Source of the DNA: RUG191 sp045642225
Lineage (GTDB): Bacteria; Bacillota; Clostridia; Lachnospirales; Lachnospiraceae
Assembly (NCBI GenBank): GCA_045642225.1
Contig: JAZUIN010000127.1
Span: 1 to 64,000, forward strand
Reading direction: 5' to 3'
DNA length: 64,000 nucleotides
Shown: positions 1 through 8,373 of the stretch, in pieces
How positions within the stretch are numbered: position 1 is the first letter of the stretch
How the letters are laid out: each line of letters opens with the position of its first letter
Program-made: the position numbers and the translations under genes
Notes under the pieces: generated by a model
Seen by the model: the letters and a program-made list of their open reading frames with translations, nothing else
What the model was told of the DNA's origin: nothing
Database searches by the model: none

Positions 1-1513
1 TGGCAGACATTCCCTTATACACTTCAGCACCAATACTACCATCTGAAGTAAGATCTATGTCATCACTTTGATTGACCACGTTTGTCTGGAATTCATTTGT
101 AACGCTTCCGGCACTCGCTTCAGAATCTGCTTCAGGAGCTACCTTCTTAGCACTCTCTTCCTGCATTGCCTTCAGCTTTTGTAAACGTTCCCTAAATGCA
201 TCGATGTATTTATCGATACCTTCAAGCATTTTATCCCACTCTTCGTCCGACATTTCACGCCAGTCTTTTTCTTCTGTAGGTTCCTGCGTTGTTAGTGTGT
301 TTGCATCTTCTAATAATTTAAGCAAATCCGAAGGACTAAGCATAATTTCATTCGTTTTTGGGTCCATATAAGATGTCTGGGACTTTGCCAGTGCATGATT
401 CCAGTTCATCTTTTTATTCATAATATTATCTAAGGAACCGAAATCTGCTCCATTTCCTGTAAGAGCAATACCCTTTAATGCATTCCAACTTCCCCACTTA
501 TTGTTTACACCTTCTCCTATAGCATCCTTATACTGGCAGTACGCAAACATTTCTACTGGAGTTGCATTCTTTGGATCAAAATCAGATAAATTAACATCTA
601 TGACTTCATCACCGCTTCCAGTTGCTAGCTTTACTCTAATAATTGTATCATCGCATCCTGGCTTTTCTACTAATGCAGCGCTCATTCCATATCCCATCAT
701 TCCAGCATTAGCAAATCCAAATCCAAGTGGTGTAACCCTTTCTTCTGGTTCTGCCCGCTCACTTACTTTTTCGCTAGACAGTTCTTCAGATATTTTGCCA
801 GCTATGTCTGGATAATCATCCAAATCAACATCTTCAACCAGATATTTGGTGAAGAATGGGCCAAAGAAAGAATCTAATTCTGACCTCATATCTGTAATCT
901 GCTGAAGTGTATTCACCAATTTGTTCGCAAGGTCAAGCATAGACTGTACTTTCTCAAATATAGTATCTGTTCCAAATCCTTGAAGTTTTTCTAAATAATC
1001 GCACTTTTCAAGGATGTCATCTGTTGCAAAATAATCATTTGCAAGCATATCCGCTGTCTCATCTGTGTTTTGAATGTATAAGCAAAGTGCTGCAAATTCA
1101 GGGAAATCTGCATACTCTGGGTCCACATCATATGGATCAAATTCTTTTGTAAATGTCTGTCCATCTTTATCAATGCCTTCAATGGAGTAAGTCTTATTCT
1201 GACCATCAGAATTGATGTATATATTAAAGCTCTGTTCGCTAGCCTTGTATGAATATACCATTTCCCCATTTTCAGACAAAGATGCATACATTTCCTCTGT
1301 CTGAATCGTTGTAGTGATACATCTTGTATATGGAACAGTCGCAGATGTTCTTGCTGGTTTACCTACTGTATCAGCTATTTCATCCTGATTGTTATTTTGT
1401 CCAGACACTAACCCCAAATCAAACTTATCATTTACGTTTGTATTATTGCCTTGTCTTGTCATCTTATAATAAAAGCTGGTACTACTATAAGTACCTAATC
1501 CTGCTATTCCCAT
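1..1513 (-). CDS. Large hypothetical protein, first of the paralogous surface/export cluster (3' end outside window)
   Basis: The frame is open from ATG at 1513 to the window edge (about 504 codons, no stop), so the C-terminus is missing. The N-terminus MGIAGLGTYSSTSFYYKM matches the M-x-x-x-G-[IV]-G start of the neighbouring genes. There is no signal peptide or membrane segment. The central part is acidic, with a helical stretch (about residues 180-235) and a glycine-rich stretch near residue 285. A charged helical region (DWREMSDEEWDKMLEGIDKY, about residues 435-455) follows near the visible end. The Shine-Dalgarno GGAAAGGAG lies within a conserved leader RNA (1514-1578). I do not recognise the family. 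Export through the flagellar route is inferred only from context. Confidence 0.75.
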   Translation of the reverse strand, partial: MGIAGLGTYSSTSFYYKMTRQGNNTNVNDKFDLGLVSGQNNNQDEIADTVGKPARTSATVPYTRCITTTIQTEEMYASLSENGEMVYSYKASEQSFNIYINSDGQNKTYSIEGIDKDGQTFTKEFDPYDVDPEYADFPEFAALCLYIQNTDETADMLANDYFATDDILEKCDYLEKLQGFGTDTIFEKVQSMLDLANKLVNTLQQITDMRSELDSFFGPFFTKYLVEDVDLDDYPDIAGKISEELSSEKVSERAEPEERVTPLGFGFANAGMMGYGMSAALVEKPGCDDTIIRVKLATGSGDEVIDVNLSDFDPKNATPVEMFAYCQYKDAIGEGVNNKWGSWNALKGIALTGNGADFGSLDNIMNKKMNWNHALAKSQTSYMDPKTNEIMLSPSDLLKLLEDANTLTTQEPTEEKDWREMSDEEWDKMLEGIDKYIDAFRERLQKLKAMQEESAKKVAPEADSEASAGSVTNEFQTNVVNQSDDIDLTSDGSIGAEVYKGMSA

Positions 1514-1578
1514 AGTTTCTCCTTTCCGCAACCAATCTGTCAGTCATGGTTGCACCGCTCTCCGGAAAGGTCCGAGCG
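1514..1578 (-). promoter_or_regulatory. Leader RNA element, copy A (two hairpins, possible pseudoknot over the SD)
   Basis: Read on the minus strand: P1 is CGCTC/GAGCG around loop GGACCTTTCCGGA; P2 is GCAACCA/TGGTTGC around loop TGACTGACAGAT; then CGGAAAGGAG, the ribosome binding site of the gene at 1513. The loop segment CCTTTCCG is complementary to CGGAAAGG, so a pseudoknot could hide the ribosome binding site. A short ORF (MTDRLVAERR...) starts inside P2. The element begins 8 nt after the preceding stop codon. Confidence 0.75.
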
Positions 1579-1586
1579 TTATATTT

Positions 1587-2447
1587 TTAGGCTTTCCTAG
1601 TCCAATCAAAGTCTTTCAAATAAGTCAACATCGAATCTTCATATCTCTGTAATGCTGCGCTTTGAATTCTGTCTGGAACTACTCCTAAAGATTTTCCAGT
1701 GTCTCGAATTCGTCCTTTTTCATCGACTATACATTTCGTATCATTAATCTTAAATTCACGAGATGTATCAACACCATATTTTTCGAGCAAATCTATTAAA
1801 AATGGCATCATATCCGAACTAATAACAGCTGGTCCATTTTGTCCATCAGCAAAATGAATCAGTCTATTAATGGCTGCTTGATTTCTATCCATCTCATTAA
1901 GCTCATCTTCGGATAAGTGTAAATATCTATAATCATCGTCAACATGAACGCCATCTCCATAAACTCTAATTCGATAGCCTTTATCCATATCAATAACAGA
2001 ACCTACTCCTATCCTTATGCTGTTGTCATCTGGATTATACTTAATCCCACCTTGCGTCTTATATGGCTGATTAAATGTTCTAAACGTCTCTATTTCTTCA
2101 TCTGTATACTGAACTGCAACATTAGCAACAAGTGATTTTTTCCCATTTACATAAAATTCTGTCAAATTTGAATCTGATATATTACAGTCTATTTCAACCT
2201 CATTTTCAGCAGACAAATCACTTAATGGAGAATCATTCATCATTCCCCATGAACACATTTGGAGCATTTTATCAAAATGTAACTTTATACTTCTGTCGTA
2301 AAAATTCAGATTTTCCGTATCCGATTCAGAAATGTCACCATTTAAATAATCTACAAACTCACTTTTACTACCATCTTTAGTTGATATTTTATGAGTTGTT
2401 TTATCATAGACAAAACTAAAAGAACTACCTACTCCCGTAACATTCAT
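1587..2447 (-). CDS. Hypothetical protein, GVGS/DTS-motif paralogue family
   Basis: A 286-residue soluble protein with no signal peptide. It is a clear paralogue of the 287-residue protein at 2528-3391: both begin M-x-[VI]-T-G-[VI]-GSS, followed by KISTKDGSKSEFVD near residue 22. Both have NSI.IGVGS near residue 150 and end with VDTSREF.IN followed by GRIR or GKIR. ATG at 2447 is chosen because GGAAAGGAG lies 6 nt upstream inside leader copy B. The family is not one I can name, and no catalytic motif is visible. Its position in a run of similar genes suggests co-expressed, possibly co-assembled proteins. Confidence 0.8.
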   Translation of the reverse strand: MNVTGVGSSFSFVYDKTTHKISTKDGSKSEFVDYLNGDISESDTENLNFYDRSIKLHFDKMLQMCSWGMMNDSPLSDLSAENEVEIDCNISDSNLTEFYVNGKKSLVANVAVQYTDEEIETFRTFNQPYKTQGGIKYNPDDNSIRIGVGSVIDMDKGYRIRVYGDGVHVDDDYRYLHLSEDELNEMDRNQAAINRLIHFADGQNGPAVISSDMMPFLIDLLEKYGVDTSREFKINDTKCIVDEKGRIRDTGKSLGVVPDRIQSAALQRYEDSMLTYLKDFDWTRKA

Positions 2448-2514
2448 TCTGTTCTCCTTTCCGCAGCCAATCTGTCAGTCATGGCTACACCGCTCTCCGG
2501 AAAGGTCCGAGCGG
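2448..2514 (-). promoter_or_regulatory. Leader RNA element, copy B
   Basis: P1 CCGCTC/GAGCGG with loop GGACCTTTCCGGA; P2 GTAGCCA/TGGCTGC (covaries with copy A) with loop TGACTGACAGAT; ribosome binding site CGGAAAGGAG. Here the small ORF (MTDRLAAERRTE) stops at a TGA overlapping the downstream ATG as ATGA, the classical layout for translational coupling. Confidence 0.75.
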
Positions 2515-2527
2515 CTTATTATCTCTA

Positions 2528-3391
2528 TTATGCTTTATTGCTCCAAGGACCATTGTACGCCCAATCACATGGAGCATAATAATGATTTCCTTCTTTCAGT
2601 AAATCTGCCATGCTCTTTTCATATCTTTCAATTGCTTTCTGCTGCATGGAACTTGGAACTCCATAATCATTGCCAACTTCTCTTATCTTTCCATTTACTA
2701 ATTCACAATGTGTTCCATTAATCGTAAATTCCCTACTAGTATCTACGCCTTGGGACTGTAGAAATTCTAATATTTCACCTGTATATTCATCTGTCATACC
2801 AGCAAACCATTGTTGGTCAGCAAAATGAATCAAAGCACCTAAACCTCCTGATGTAAAATCCGCATGGTGTGCTCCTGCTTCATCTCCGATTTTATAGCCC
2901 TCTACTTTCACATAATTGTCCATGACAGTCATGCTGTAACCATTTCCTAAATCAAACTTGCTTCCAACTCCGATTGATATACTATTTGTTTTCGGATCAT
3001 ATGGCTTCGATTCCATTGTTGAGAATGGTTGTTCAAGATCAACAAGCGTTTTTAATTCAGAAGGCAAATACGACATACCCGTATATGCCCTGAAAGATTT
3101 TTTACCATCGACATAAAATTGGGTTTTTGTTGCACTTTCTATATCAGCTTTAATTTCAACCTCTTCTTTTCCATCAAATGAATCACCATATAAACTTGCA
3201 ACAAACTTCATTCTTTCAAACTGATACCTTGTATGAGCATCAAAATGATTTAGTGTTTCTGTATCTTCGCCACGAACATCTCCGTTACAAAAATCTACAA
3301 ACTCACTTTTACTACCATCTTTTGTAGATATTTTGCTCGTTGAAGTGTTATACATAAAATTATAAGAACTACCAATTCCAGTTATTCCCAT
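2528..3391 (-). CDS. Hypothetical protein, GVGS/DTS-motif paralogue family
   Basis: A 287-residue paralogue of the neighbouring 1587-2447 product. It shares the N-terminus MGITGIGSS, the KISTKDGSKSEFVD block near residue 19, NSISIGVGS near residue 147, and VDTSREFTIN...GKIR near residue 235-250. No signal peptide, membrane span or known catalytic motif is seen. ATG at 3391 follows GGAGAGGAG in leader copy C. Tandem duplication with its neighbour is the simplest origin. The sequence has diverged strongly between the shared blocks, so the pair is old or fast-evolving. Function unknown. Confidence 0.8.
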   Translation of the reverse strand: MGITGIGSSYNFMYNTSTSKISTKDGSKSEFVDFCNGDVRGEDTETLNHFDAHTRYQFERMKFVASLYGDSFDGKEEVEIKADIESATKTQFYVDGKKSFRAYTGMSYLPSELKTLVDLEQPFSTMESKPYDPKTNSISIGVGSKFDLGNGYSMTVMDNYVKVEGYKIGDEAGAHHADFTSGGLGALIHFADQQWFAGMTDEYTGEILEFLQSQGVDTSREFTINGTHCELVNGKIREVGNDYGVPSSMQQKAIERYEKSMADLLKEGNHYYAPCDWAYNGPWSNKA

Positions 3392-3457
3392 AGCATCTCC
3401 TCTCCGCAGCCAATCTGTCAGTCATGGTTGCACCGCTCTCCAGAAAGGACCGAGCGG
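3392..3457 (-). promoter_or_regulatory. Leader RNA element, copy C
   Basis: P1 CCGCTC/GAGCGG with loop GGTCCTTTCTGGA; P2 GCAACCA/TGGCTGC (one A-C mismatch); ribosome binding site GGAGAGGAG. The loop CCTTTCT can still pair with GGAGAGG through two G-U wobbles, so loop and Shine-Dalgarno changed together. The small ORF starts MTDRLAAERRCYG and overlaps the main gene. Confidence 0.7.
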
Positions 3458-3481
3458 CTAAAATATAGTTTTATTAATATC

Positions 3482-4354
3482 TCAACTCACCAAAGAGACT
3501 TGCGCTTTTTCATCCATTATTTTGAATTGCTCTTCTAAATATTTCACGCATTCATCAAATGTCATAACAGTTGACGAGCCTACTATTCCATAAAGCATAT
3601 TCTCTGCATTCGGACGATGATTTGCTAATGCTTCTCGTAAAGTAGGTCCATTCTTTTCTGCGGCTTTAACCCTATCATCAATTTCCTTCATTATATCTTC
3701 TGCTGTTTTAACGGTTGCAAAGCTACAAGCACCCTTGACTCCATTGCGTTCCATCGTTGACGAATTATTCATGATATCACGATTAAAATATACAGGCACT
3801 GAGGTATAATCTTTTATGCTTTGCTGCCACTTATCCATCGATAGATAACTGTCCCAATTGCCCGAATTGCTATACTGAGCAAGAACATCTTTCATTGCGA
3901 CACTGTAATCAGCTTTGTCTAAGTAATTCGATACCTCTAATTCTTCATCTTCTTTAGCGTTCTCCAAAATGTTATTAAACAATGCATCTACTCTTGCTTT
4001 ATCTGCTTGAGAAGTATTTCCTGTTTCCAAATTTAGAACCATCATTTCAGAATAATCACAATTCCTTGGATCAATAATCCATGCATGGACTGTTCTCTCA
4101 AAACTATCTCCCGCTGCTGTTCTGCCCTTTAATACATAAAGAGGATTATCTTCGGCATACACATCAGATCGATGTATTTCTATGTTCTCCCCAGTTTTAG
4201 GGTTTGAGAACGACATCAATGGCTCATTTACTTTACTTCCACTATTTACATCATTCAAAGCATAATTGAATTTACTGCCTAATACTCTTCTATTGTTGTT
4301 TGCTGCAATTTGATCATTAATAGACCAACCAGCTCCAACTCCACCTACTGTCAT
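3482..4354 (-). CDS. Hypothetical protein with 'NPLYVLK...DPRNCD' domain
   Basis: About 290 residues. The start is placed at ATG 4354 (MTVGGVGAGW), which has GGAGGG 10 nt upstream. A longer reading from 4402 would fuse the leader ORF (MNDRSAITVK...) to it in frame. Residues about 75-115 (DNPLYVLKGRTAAGDSFERT, then DPRNCDYSEMMVLN) match the product at 5043-5639 (EEPVYTMKIWDSDDNLLEERT, then DVNHCDNFDMYAY), so the two share a domain. A domain of this type occurs, from memory, in other Lachnospiraceae proteins of unknown function. No signal peptide or catalytic motif is visible. Confidence 0.75.
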   Translation of the reverse strand: MTVGGVGAGWSINDQIAANNNRRVLGSKFNYALNDVNSGSKVNEPLMSFSNPKTGENIEIHRSDVYAEDNPLYVLKGRTAAGDSFERTVHAWIIDPRNCDYSEMMVLNLETGNTSQADKARVDALFNNILENAKEDEELEVSNYLDKADYSVAMKDVLAQYSNSGNWDSYLSMDKWQQSIKDYTSVPVYFNRDIMNNSSTMERNGVKGACSFATVKTAEDIMKEIDDRVKAAEKNGPTLREALANHRPNAENMLYGIVGSSTVMTFDECVKYLEEQFKIMDEKAQVSLVS

Positions 4355-4380
4355 AAATACTACCCTCCATATTTTTACAG

Positions 4381-4433
4381 TTATAGCTGATCTGTCATTC
4401 ACAGCTACTCCGCTCTCCTGAAAGGTCCGAGCG
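4381..4433 (-). promoter_or_regulatory. Leader RNA element, copy D (degenerate, SD pairing lost)
   Basis: P1 CGCTC/GAGCG with loop GGACCTTTCAGGA; P2 GTAGCTG/CAGCTAT around TGAATGACAGAT. P2 differs at several paired positions from the other copies yet still pairs, which supports a real RNA stem. The usual GGAAAGGAG is absent. The gene instead uses GGAGGG about 27 nt further on, and the small ORF (MNDRSA...) runs in frame into the gene. Confidence 0.6.
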
Positions 4434-4451
4434 CTACAAAGTAATCATTTA

Positions 4452-5027
4452 TTATTCACCTAATCTAATCTTTCCTTCACTATCAAAATGAAATTTCTTT
4501 TCATTAATAGTAAACGGTTTTGAAGTATCAATTCCAAATGCCTGCAAGCCTCGCTTTGCATACTCGCTATTATCTTGATTTCTGCCACTATGAAACATAT
4601 TCAATGGGATCTGACCATTTGCTACCTTAATTAAAGAATTCAATGCTCCAGCTATAGCATTACTTTTTTTAGCAGCTTCATTATCATGATAATCGCCAAG
4701 TGCTTGCACCATATAATCTGTAATTGATAACCTAAATCCATTTGAAAGACTCGCTGACATTCCTGGAACAAGTGATATACTGTTTTCTTCTTTATTCAAG
4801 CCCTGATTCCCAGTATAAGTAAATGGTGTTGTAGCACCTTGTGACATCCAAGCTTTATGAAATTCCTGATAATCAACAAAATTAGCAAATCCTTGCCAAC
4901 TCTCATCAGCTTCCTTAACTTCAAGTTTCCCATCGTCATTGATAGAAAATCCTGATATAGCCTTTACATTTGTATTTGTTTTGTATGGCGTATAATACAT
5001 ATTACTTGTACAATTTCCAACCTGCAT
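4452..5027 (-). CDS. Hypothetical protein, DTS-motif paralogue (short form)
   Basis: 191 residues. ATG at 5027 is chosen because AGGAGG lies 7 nt upstream; a TTG directly before it is less likely. The C-terminus IDTSKPFTINEKKF..DSEGKIR and the segment NSISLVPGMSASLSNGFRLS (about residues 95-115) match the longer proteins at 1587-2447 and 2528-3391, so this is a shortened member of the same family. It lies 15 nt downstream of the gene at 5043-5639 with no leader element between, so the two are probably co-translated. No signal peptide. Function unknown. Confidence 0.75.
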   Translation of the reverse strand: MQVGNCTSNMYYTPYKTNTNVKAISGFSINDDGKLEVKEADESWQGFANFVDYQEFHKAWMSQGATTPFTYTGNQGLNKEENSISLVPGMSASLSNGFRLSITDYMVQALGDYHDNEAAKKSNAIAGALNSLIKVANGQIPLNMFHSGRNQDNSEYAKRGLQAFGIDTSKPFTINEKKFHFDSEGKIRLGE

Positions 5028-5042
5028 CAATTCACCTCCTCG

Positions 5043-5639
5043 CTAATTATTTTGACTTACCAAGAAATCGTGGAATTTCTTATATTCCATATATCCATGA
5101 TGATTTCCAAGCTTATACTGCATATCCATTAAATCTTTAAGTATGGAAACCCAATTCTTTTTCTCGAACATACTGGATAAATCATAATCCGTGTCATAAC
5201 CCTTTTCTTGAGCAGGCATCATTAAAAACTTATTCATAGCATCTGGATATTTACCACTTTTTGAGAGATAACATGAGTACGCATACATATCAAAATTATC
5301 ACAATGATTTACGTCCACATCATTAAGATTTACTGTACGCTCCTCAAGAAGATTATCGTCGCTATCCCATATCTTCATTGTGTAAACTGGCTCTTCTGGA
5401 TTAAAATCAGCTGGTTTATACACTGTTGCGCTTGTTCCTGCAACAGCATCTGCCCATGCTCCAACTACCTGACTTCCATCTTCAGCAGTCGAACCATACA
5501 TTCCATGTAATTGTAAAGGTTTGCTAGGCGTTCCTACTGCAGACATTGTGTTCTGAAAATTTCCAACTTGCGCCTTTGAAGCTGATTTGTATGTTCCAAG
5601 ATATGGATTCATACTATGAGCAACATTTCCTATGTTCAT
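5043..5639 (-). CDS. Hypothetical protein with 'EPVYTMKIWDSD...NHCD' domain
   Basis: 198 residues, starting MNIGNVAHSMNPYLG, with GGAAAGGAG from leader copy E just upstream. The middle (about residues 80-130) carries a V-Y-x-x-K-I-W-D-x-[DN]-x-N pattern, then NLNDVDVNHCDNFDMYAY and LSKSGKYPDAMNKF. The same pattern is seen in the 3482-4354 product. No signal peptide or membrane segment. The domain looks like a repeated extracellular or flagellum-associated module, but that is inference from neighbours. Confidence 0.75.
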   Translation of the reverse strand: MNIGNVAHSMNPYLGTYKSASKAQVGNFQNTMSAVGTPSKPLQLHGMYGSTAEDGSQVVGAWADAVAGTSATVYKPADFNPEEPVYTMKIWDSDDNLLEERTVNLNDVDVNHCDNFDMYAYSCYLSKSGKYPDAMNKFLMMPAQEKGYDTDYDLSSMFEKKNWVSILKDLMDMQYKLGNHHGYMEYKKFHDFLVSQNN

Positions 5640-5705
5640 AAGATCTCCTTTCCGCAGCCAATCTGTCAGTCATGGCTGCACCGCCGTCCGGAAAGGTCCC
5701 GGCGG
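5640..5705 (-). promoter_or_regulatory. Leader RNA element, copy E
   Basis: P1 CCGCCG/CGGCGG: three base pairs differ from CCGCTC/GAGCGG in copies B and C, with both strands changed. P2 is GCAGCCA/TGGCTGC and the loop TGACTGACAGAT is unchanged. The P1 loop CCTTTCCG is complementary to the ribosome binding site CGGAAAGG. The small ORF reads MTDRLAAERRSYEHRK. This copy gives the best covariation support. Confidence 0.8.
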
Positions 5706-5718
5706 TAAATGTTTTATT

Positions 5719-6324
5719 CTATGCCCTTCCATCAAAATGGAATTCCTTTTGTTTATGGTCATCACACCATTTTTCAAATGCCTCATCAACATGGTTGGTT
5801 ATAGAATCGCTTTTATTATTTCGTCTATAATCACTATCAATGTCCATATAATATTTTAAGATACCATTAACCGTATCAATTATTTTTGATTCCCCTACAA
5901 TCGATCCTTTAAATAAGCAATTCCATGATTTATTCAGAGAAGCATTAATAAGCTTCTCATATTTCATCGCTTTATATTCAAAGCCTTCGTTTCCAGACAC
6001 ATGAACCTTCCCATCACAGATACTGAAAGCATATATTTCTCTGCTTAATTCTTCATCATATTCAACTATCTTTTCTGAATGCTCAGCCTTGCTCATTGAA
6101 GAAAGCATTCTTTCTAACAACTCACTACGACGCTCTAGTTGAAAAATGCTTCTATCATAACAAGCCGTTGAATCTGAATCTATAAATCCCTTGGTTTCTA
6201 CGGATGGAGTATCATTAGTTTTATCATCTGAAATTTTATCTGTTACTCCATCAGACTTCTCATTTGTTGCCAAATTATCATAATAATACTTTTTTGAATC
6301 GACACTATTTTGAATTGCATCCAT
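5719..6324 (-). CDS. Hypothetical protein
   Basis: About 201 residues from ATG 6324 (MDAIQNSVDSKKYYYDN), preceded by AGGAGCAAATAGGATT. A longer start at 6354 would lack a ribosome binding site. The N-terminal third is rich in Asp, Ser, Thr and Lys and looks unstructured. The remainder is helical and charged (RSIFQLERRSELLERMLSSM near residue 70). It ends with KEFHFDGRA. No signal peptide. A hairpin (6348-6379) sits just upstream of the start. I recognise no family. Confidence 0.65.
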   Translation of the reverse strand: MDAIQNSVDSKKYYYDNLATNEKSDGVTDKISDDKTNDTPSVETKGFIDSDSTACYDRSIFQLERRSELLERMLSSMSKAEHSEKIVEYDEELSREIYAFSICDGKVHVSGNEGFEYKAMKYEKLINASLNKSWNCLFKGSIVGESKIIDTVNGILKYYMDIDSDYRRNNKSDSITNHVDEAFEKWCDDHKQKEFHFDGRA

Positions 6325-6347
6325 AATCCTATTTGCTCCTAACCATA

Positions 6348-6379
6348 CACACAATCATCCAATCTCATCTCATTGTGTG
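6348..6379 (-). repeat. 8-bp inverted repeat upstream of the 5719-6324 gene
   Basis: CACACAAT and ATTGTGTG are separated by 16 nt, and the Shine-Dalgarno AGGAG follows. The layout resembles hairpin P2 of leader copies A-E but has no P1 and a different loop, so it may be a distant relative or a coincidence. Confidence 0.4.
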
Positions 6380-6393
6380 CCTTGCAATCTATA

Positions 6394-7439
6394 TTAAATT
6401 CTTGTTGCTTTATAATCTCCAAAAATATTGATTAACTTCGTTTGGTGTGCATATGAACTTCTAAATACAACAATATTTTTTAAAAAATCTTGAAAATCTT
6501 CAGTTTCTGATTTTTCCTTTACAGCTTCACCCAACAATTCAGTCAAATCATATATCTGCCCTTTCATATCCCCATAATGAGAAATGCTAAACGGTACATT
6601 CATATGATATTCCTGATTATTCAGCTTCATATCCAAAACACCTGTTAGGAAATCAATTTCTTCCTTGTAAAACAACTTGAAATCTCTTGGTGGCACAAAA
6701 TTTTCTGTTTCCAAGCTTGCTCTTCCTACTTGGTTTCGATATAGCCAATTCCATCCACTATTGAAATCAAAACCGCCATCTAAAGTAAGTTTTGAATTAT
6801 CCTCTATTTCCTGTGTATCAATTTCAGGAAGTTCCCAACCCTCTGCCACTTTTTTGTAAATCCTCGTAACGTTTCTTTTGTGTCTTCACACCTATAATAA
6901 TAATCAGAATTGTAATATACGCAGTCATTAGGTCTTCCGCCGTATTTATTATTAATTGATAATCCCTCGTTATAATTTGCATTTCTTACTGCTCTCTGAT
7001 TTTCTTTTGCAAAAACTTCATATATCTGGCTTACAATCTGAGCATTATCATCAATATTGTTACCATTTGTCTGACATTGTTGTGTTCTGTAAATACGCAT
7101 AGATTTACAACACTCTTCAAAGAATTCTTGGACCTCACATTGACTTTTCTTTCCTGAATAAAAGTCCGACATACAATTCCCAATCTGCTTCTGCATGTCA
7201 TATCCAAATTGATCTCCAAAAACAGACTTTGGCATAGTTGCACGCGCTTTATAGTTCGGATATACATCACAAAGTAACTCATCAACCTGTTTTGCCCGCT
7301 CAAATGTGTCCAATCCTCTGTGTGCCACCTTAGCAACATCTACAAACTCGCTTTCAGCTTTCATAACAGAGTCAATTTCATTTTTTGCATAAGTTACACT
7401 ATTCTGAACAAAATTCTTGTTAACACTATCAACACTCAT
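6394..7439 (-). CDS. Hypothetical protein split by a -1 shift at A AAA AAG (two ORFs read as one gene)
   Basis: The upstream ORF (MSVDSVNKNFVQNSV..., start 7439, in frame to 6804) and the downstream ORF (VAEGWELPEIDTQEIED..., to 6394) overlap by 46 nt. The switch point is ACA AAA AAG at 6849-6857. Its last seven bases, A AAA AAG (6855-6849), are in the correct phase for -1 slippage into the GTG that begins the second ORF. A hairpin (CAGAGGGTT, loop GGG, AACTTCCTG; one mismatch) begins 3 nt downstream, and GAGG lies 6 nt upstream. The joined product would be about 348 residues. Alternatives are a 1-nt deletion in the A-run, a sequencing error, or two overlapping genes. Family not recognised. 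Confidence 0.55.
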
Positions 7440-7455
7440 ATCTTTTCCTATCAAA

Positions 7456-8337
7456 CTAATCTATCTTTTTACCAAACTTATAATTTGACGGATATTCCAT
7501 ATCATAAATATCTTCTCCATATGGAATATCCAAAGTATGGTTTTCTGTTAATTTATACTCCTTACCACCAACCTTAAACACACTACCAGGTTCATAGTTA
7601 TTGAATAAAGGTCCATTTGTAATACTTTTATAATGCTGATCATATCTCCACTGATCTTTAATACCGCCTGTTGTTTTTGAAGCAGTATAATACTTGGTAA
7701 CTTCCTTGCCGCCCATTTTGATGGTAAAAAAGCCTTTCTCTATACCTGCTTCTGCCAAATAATTATCTACCTCGCTTTTAGAATATGACAATCCCAGGTA
7801 CACTGTATCTTTTGCCATCAAATAGCGCCAAAATCCAGCATATCTTTCCGTTTCCTGACTCCATTCTTCTCCAGTTATACCTGTAGACATTGGAGTCTCA
7901 ACAATTCCATTTCTCGCATATAAAACATGTTCTTTTCCCTCTGAAGACACATATTTCAAGTAATTTCTATTTCCAAAATCAATTACATTGTTTTCTGCTT
8001 TTGCTTCTTTTAGCTTACAAGTTTTGATTCTCTCGACATCTTTAATATTGAACTTAATACCTTGGCATTCTCCAATATTCCCTGATATCGTAAAACAATT
8101 GCTATTATTTATTAAGTCAAGTAATTCCTTATCCTTAATCGTTCCCTTAAAGCCAGTTTCGCTTATAGTTGTACGCACATTTTTTCTAGAGGTTAACAAC
8201 TTTGAAGAGTTATTCCCTCTAATATATAAATCTTGATAACAACGCTCTTTTTTCTTTATAGAAGAATTTGAAAAAGCAATTGCCTGTTTCTGATTTATTT
8301 GATGTAAAATATTTATTCTATTTGCACTTGTTAACAC
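7456..8337 (-). CDS. Hypothetical protein
   Basis: 293 residues from GTG 8337, chosen because TGGAGGA lies about 9 nt upstream; the longer TTG start at 8367 would include that ribosome binding site in the coding region. The N-terminus MLTSANRINILHQINQKQ is followed by a basic region. The C-terminal half has ordered-looking blocks (YSKSEVDNYLAEAGIEKGFF near residue 200) and ends near YPSNYKFGKKID. No signal peptide. The next gene starts 17 nt downstream, so they are probably cotranscribed. Function unknown. Confidence 0.65.
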   Translation of the reverse strand: MLTSANRINILHQINQKQAIAFSNSSIKKKERCYQDLYIRGNNSSKLLTSRKNVRTTISETGFKGTIKDKELLDLINNSNCFTISGNIGECQGIKFNIKDVERIKTCKLKEAKAENNVIDFGNRNYLKYVSSEGKEHVLYARNGIVETPMSTGITGEEWSQETERYAGFWRYLMAKDTVYLGLSYSKSEVDNYLAEAGIEKGFFTIKMGGKEVTKYYTASKTTGGIKDQWRYDQHYKSITNGPLFNNYEPGSVFKVGGKEYKLTENHTLDIPYGEDIYDMEYPSNYKFGKKID

Positions 8338-8373
8338 TAGTATTATTCCTCCATCAAACTGAAACAAAATTTC

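Noticed and set aside
1514..5705. Leader elements as c-di-GMP, preQ1 or SAM riboswitches
   Set aside because: The core sequences and junctions of those classes are absent; only the general idea of SD masking is shared.
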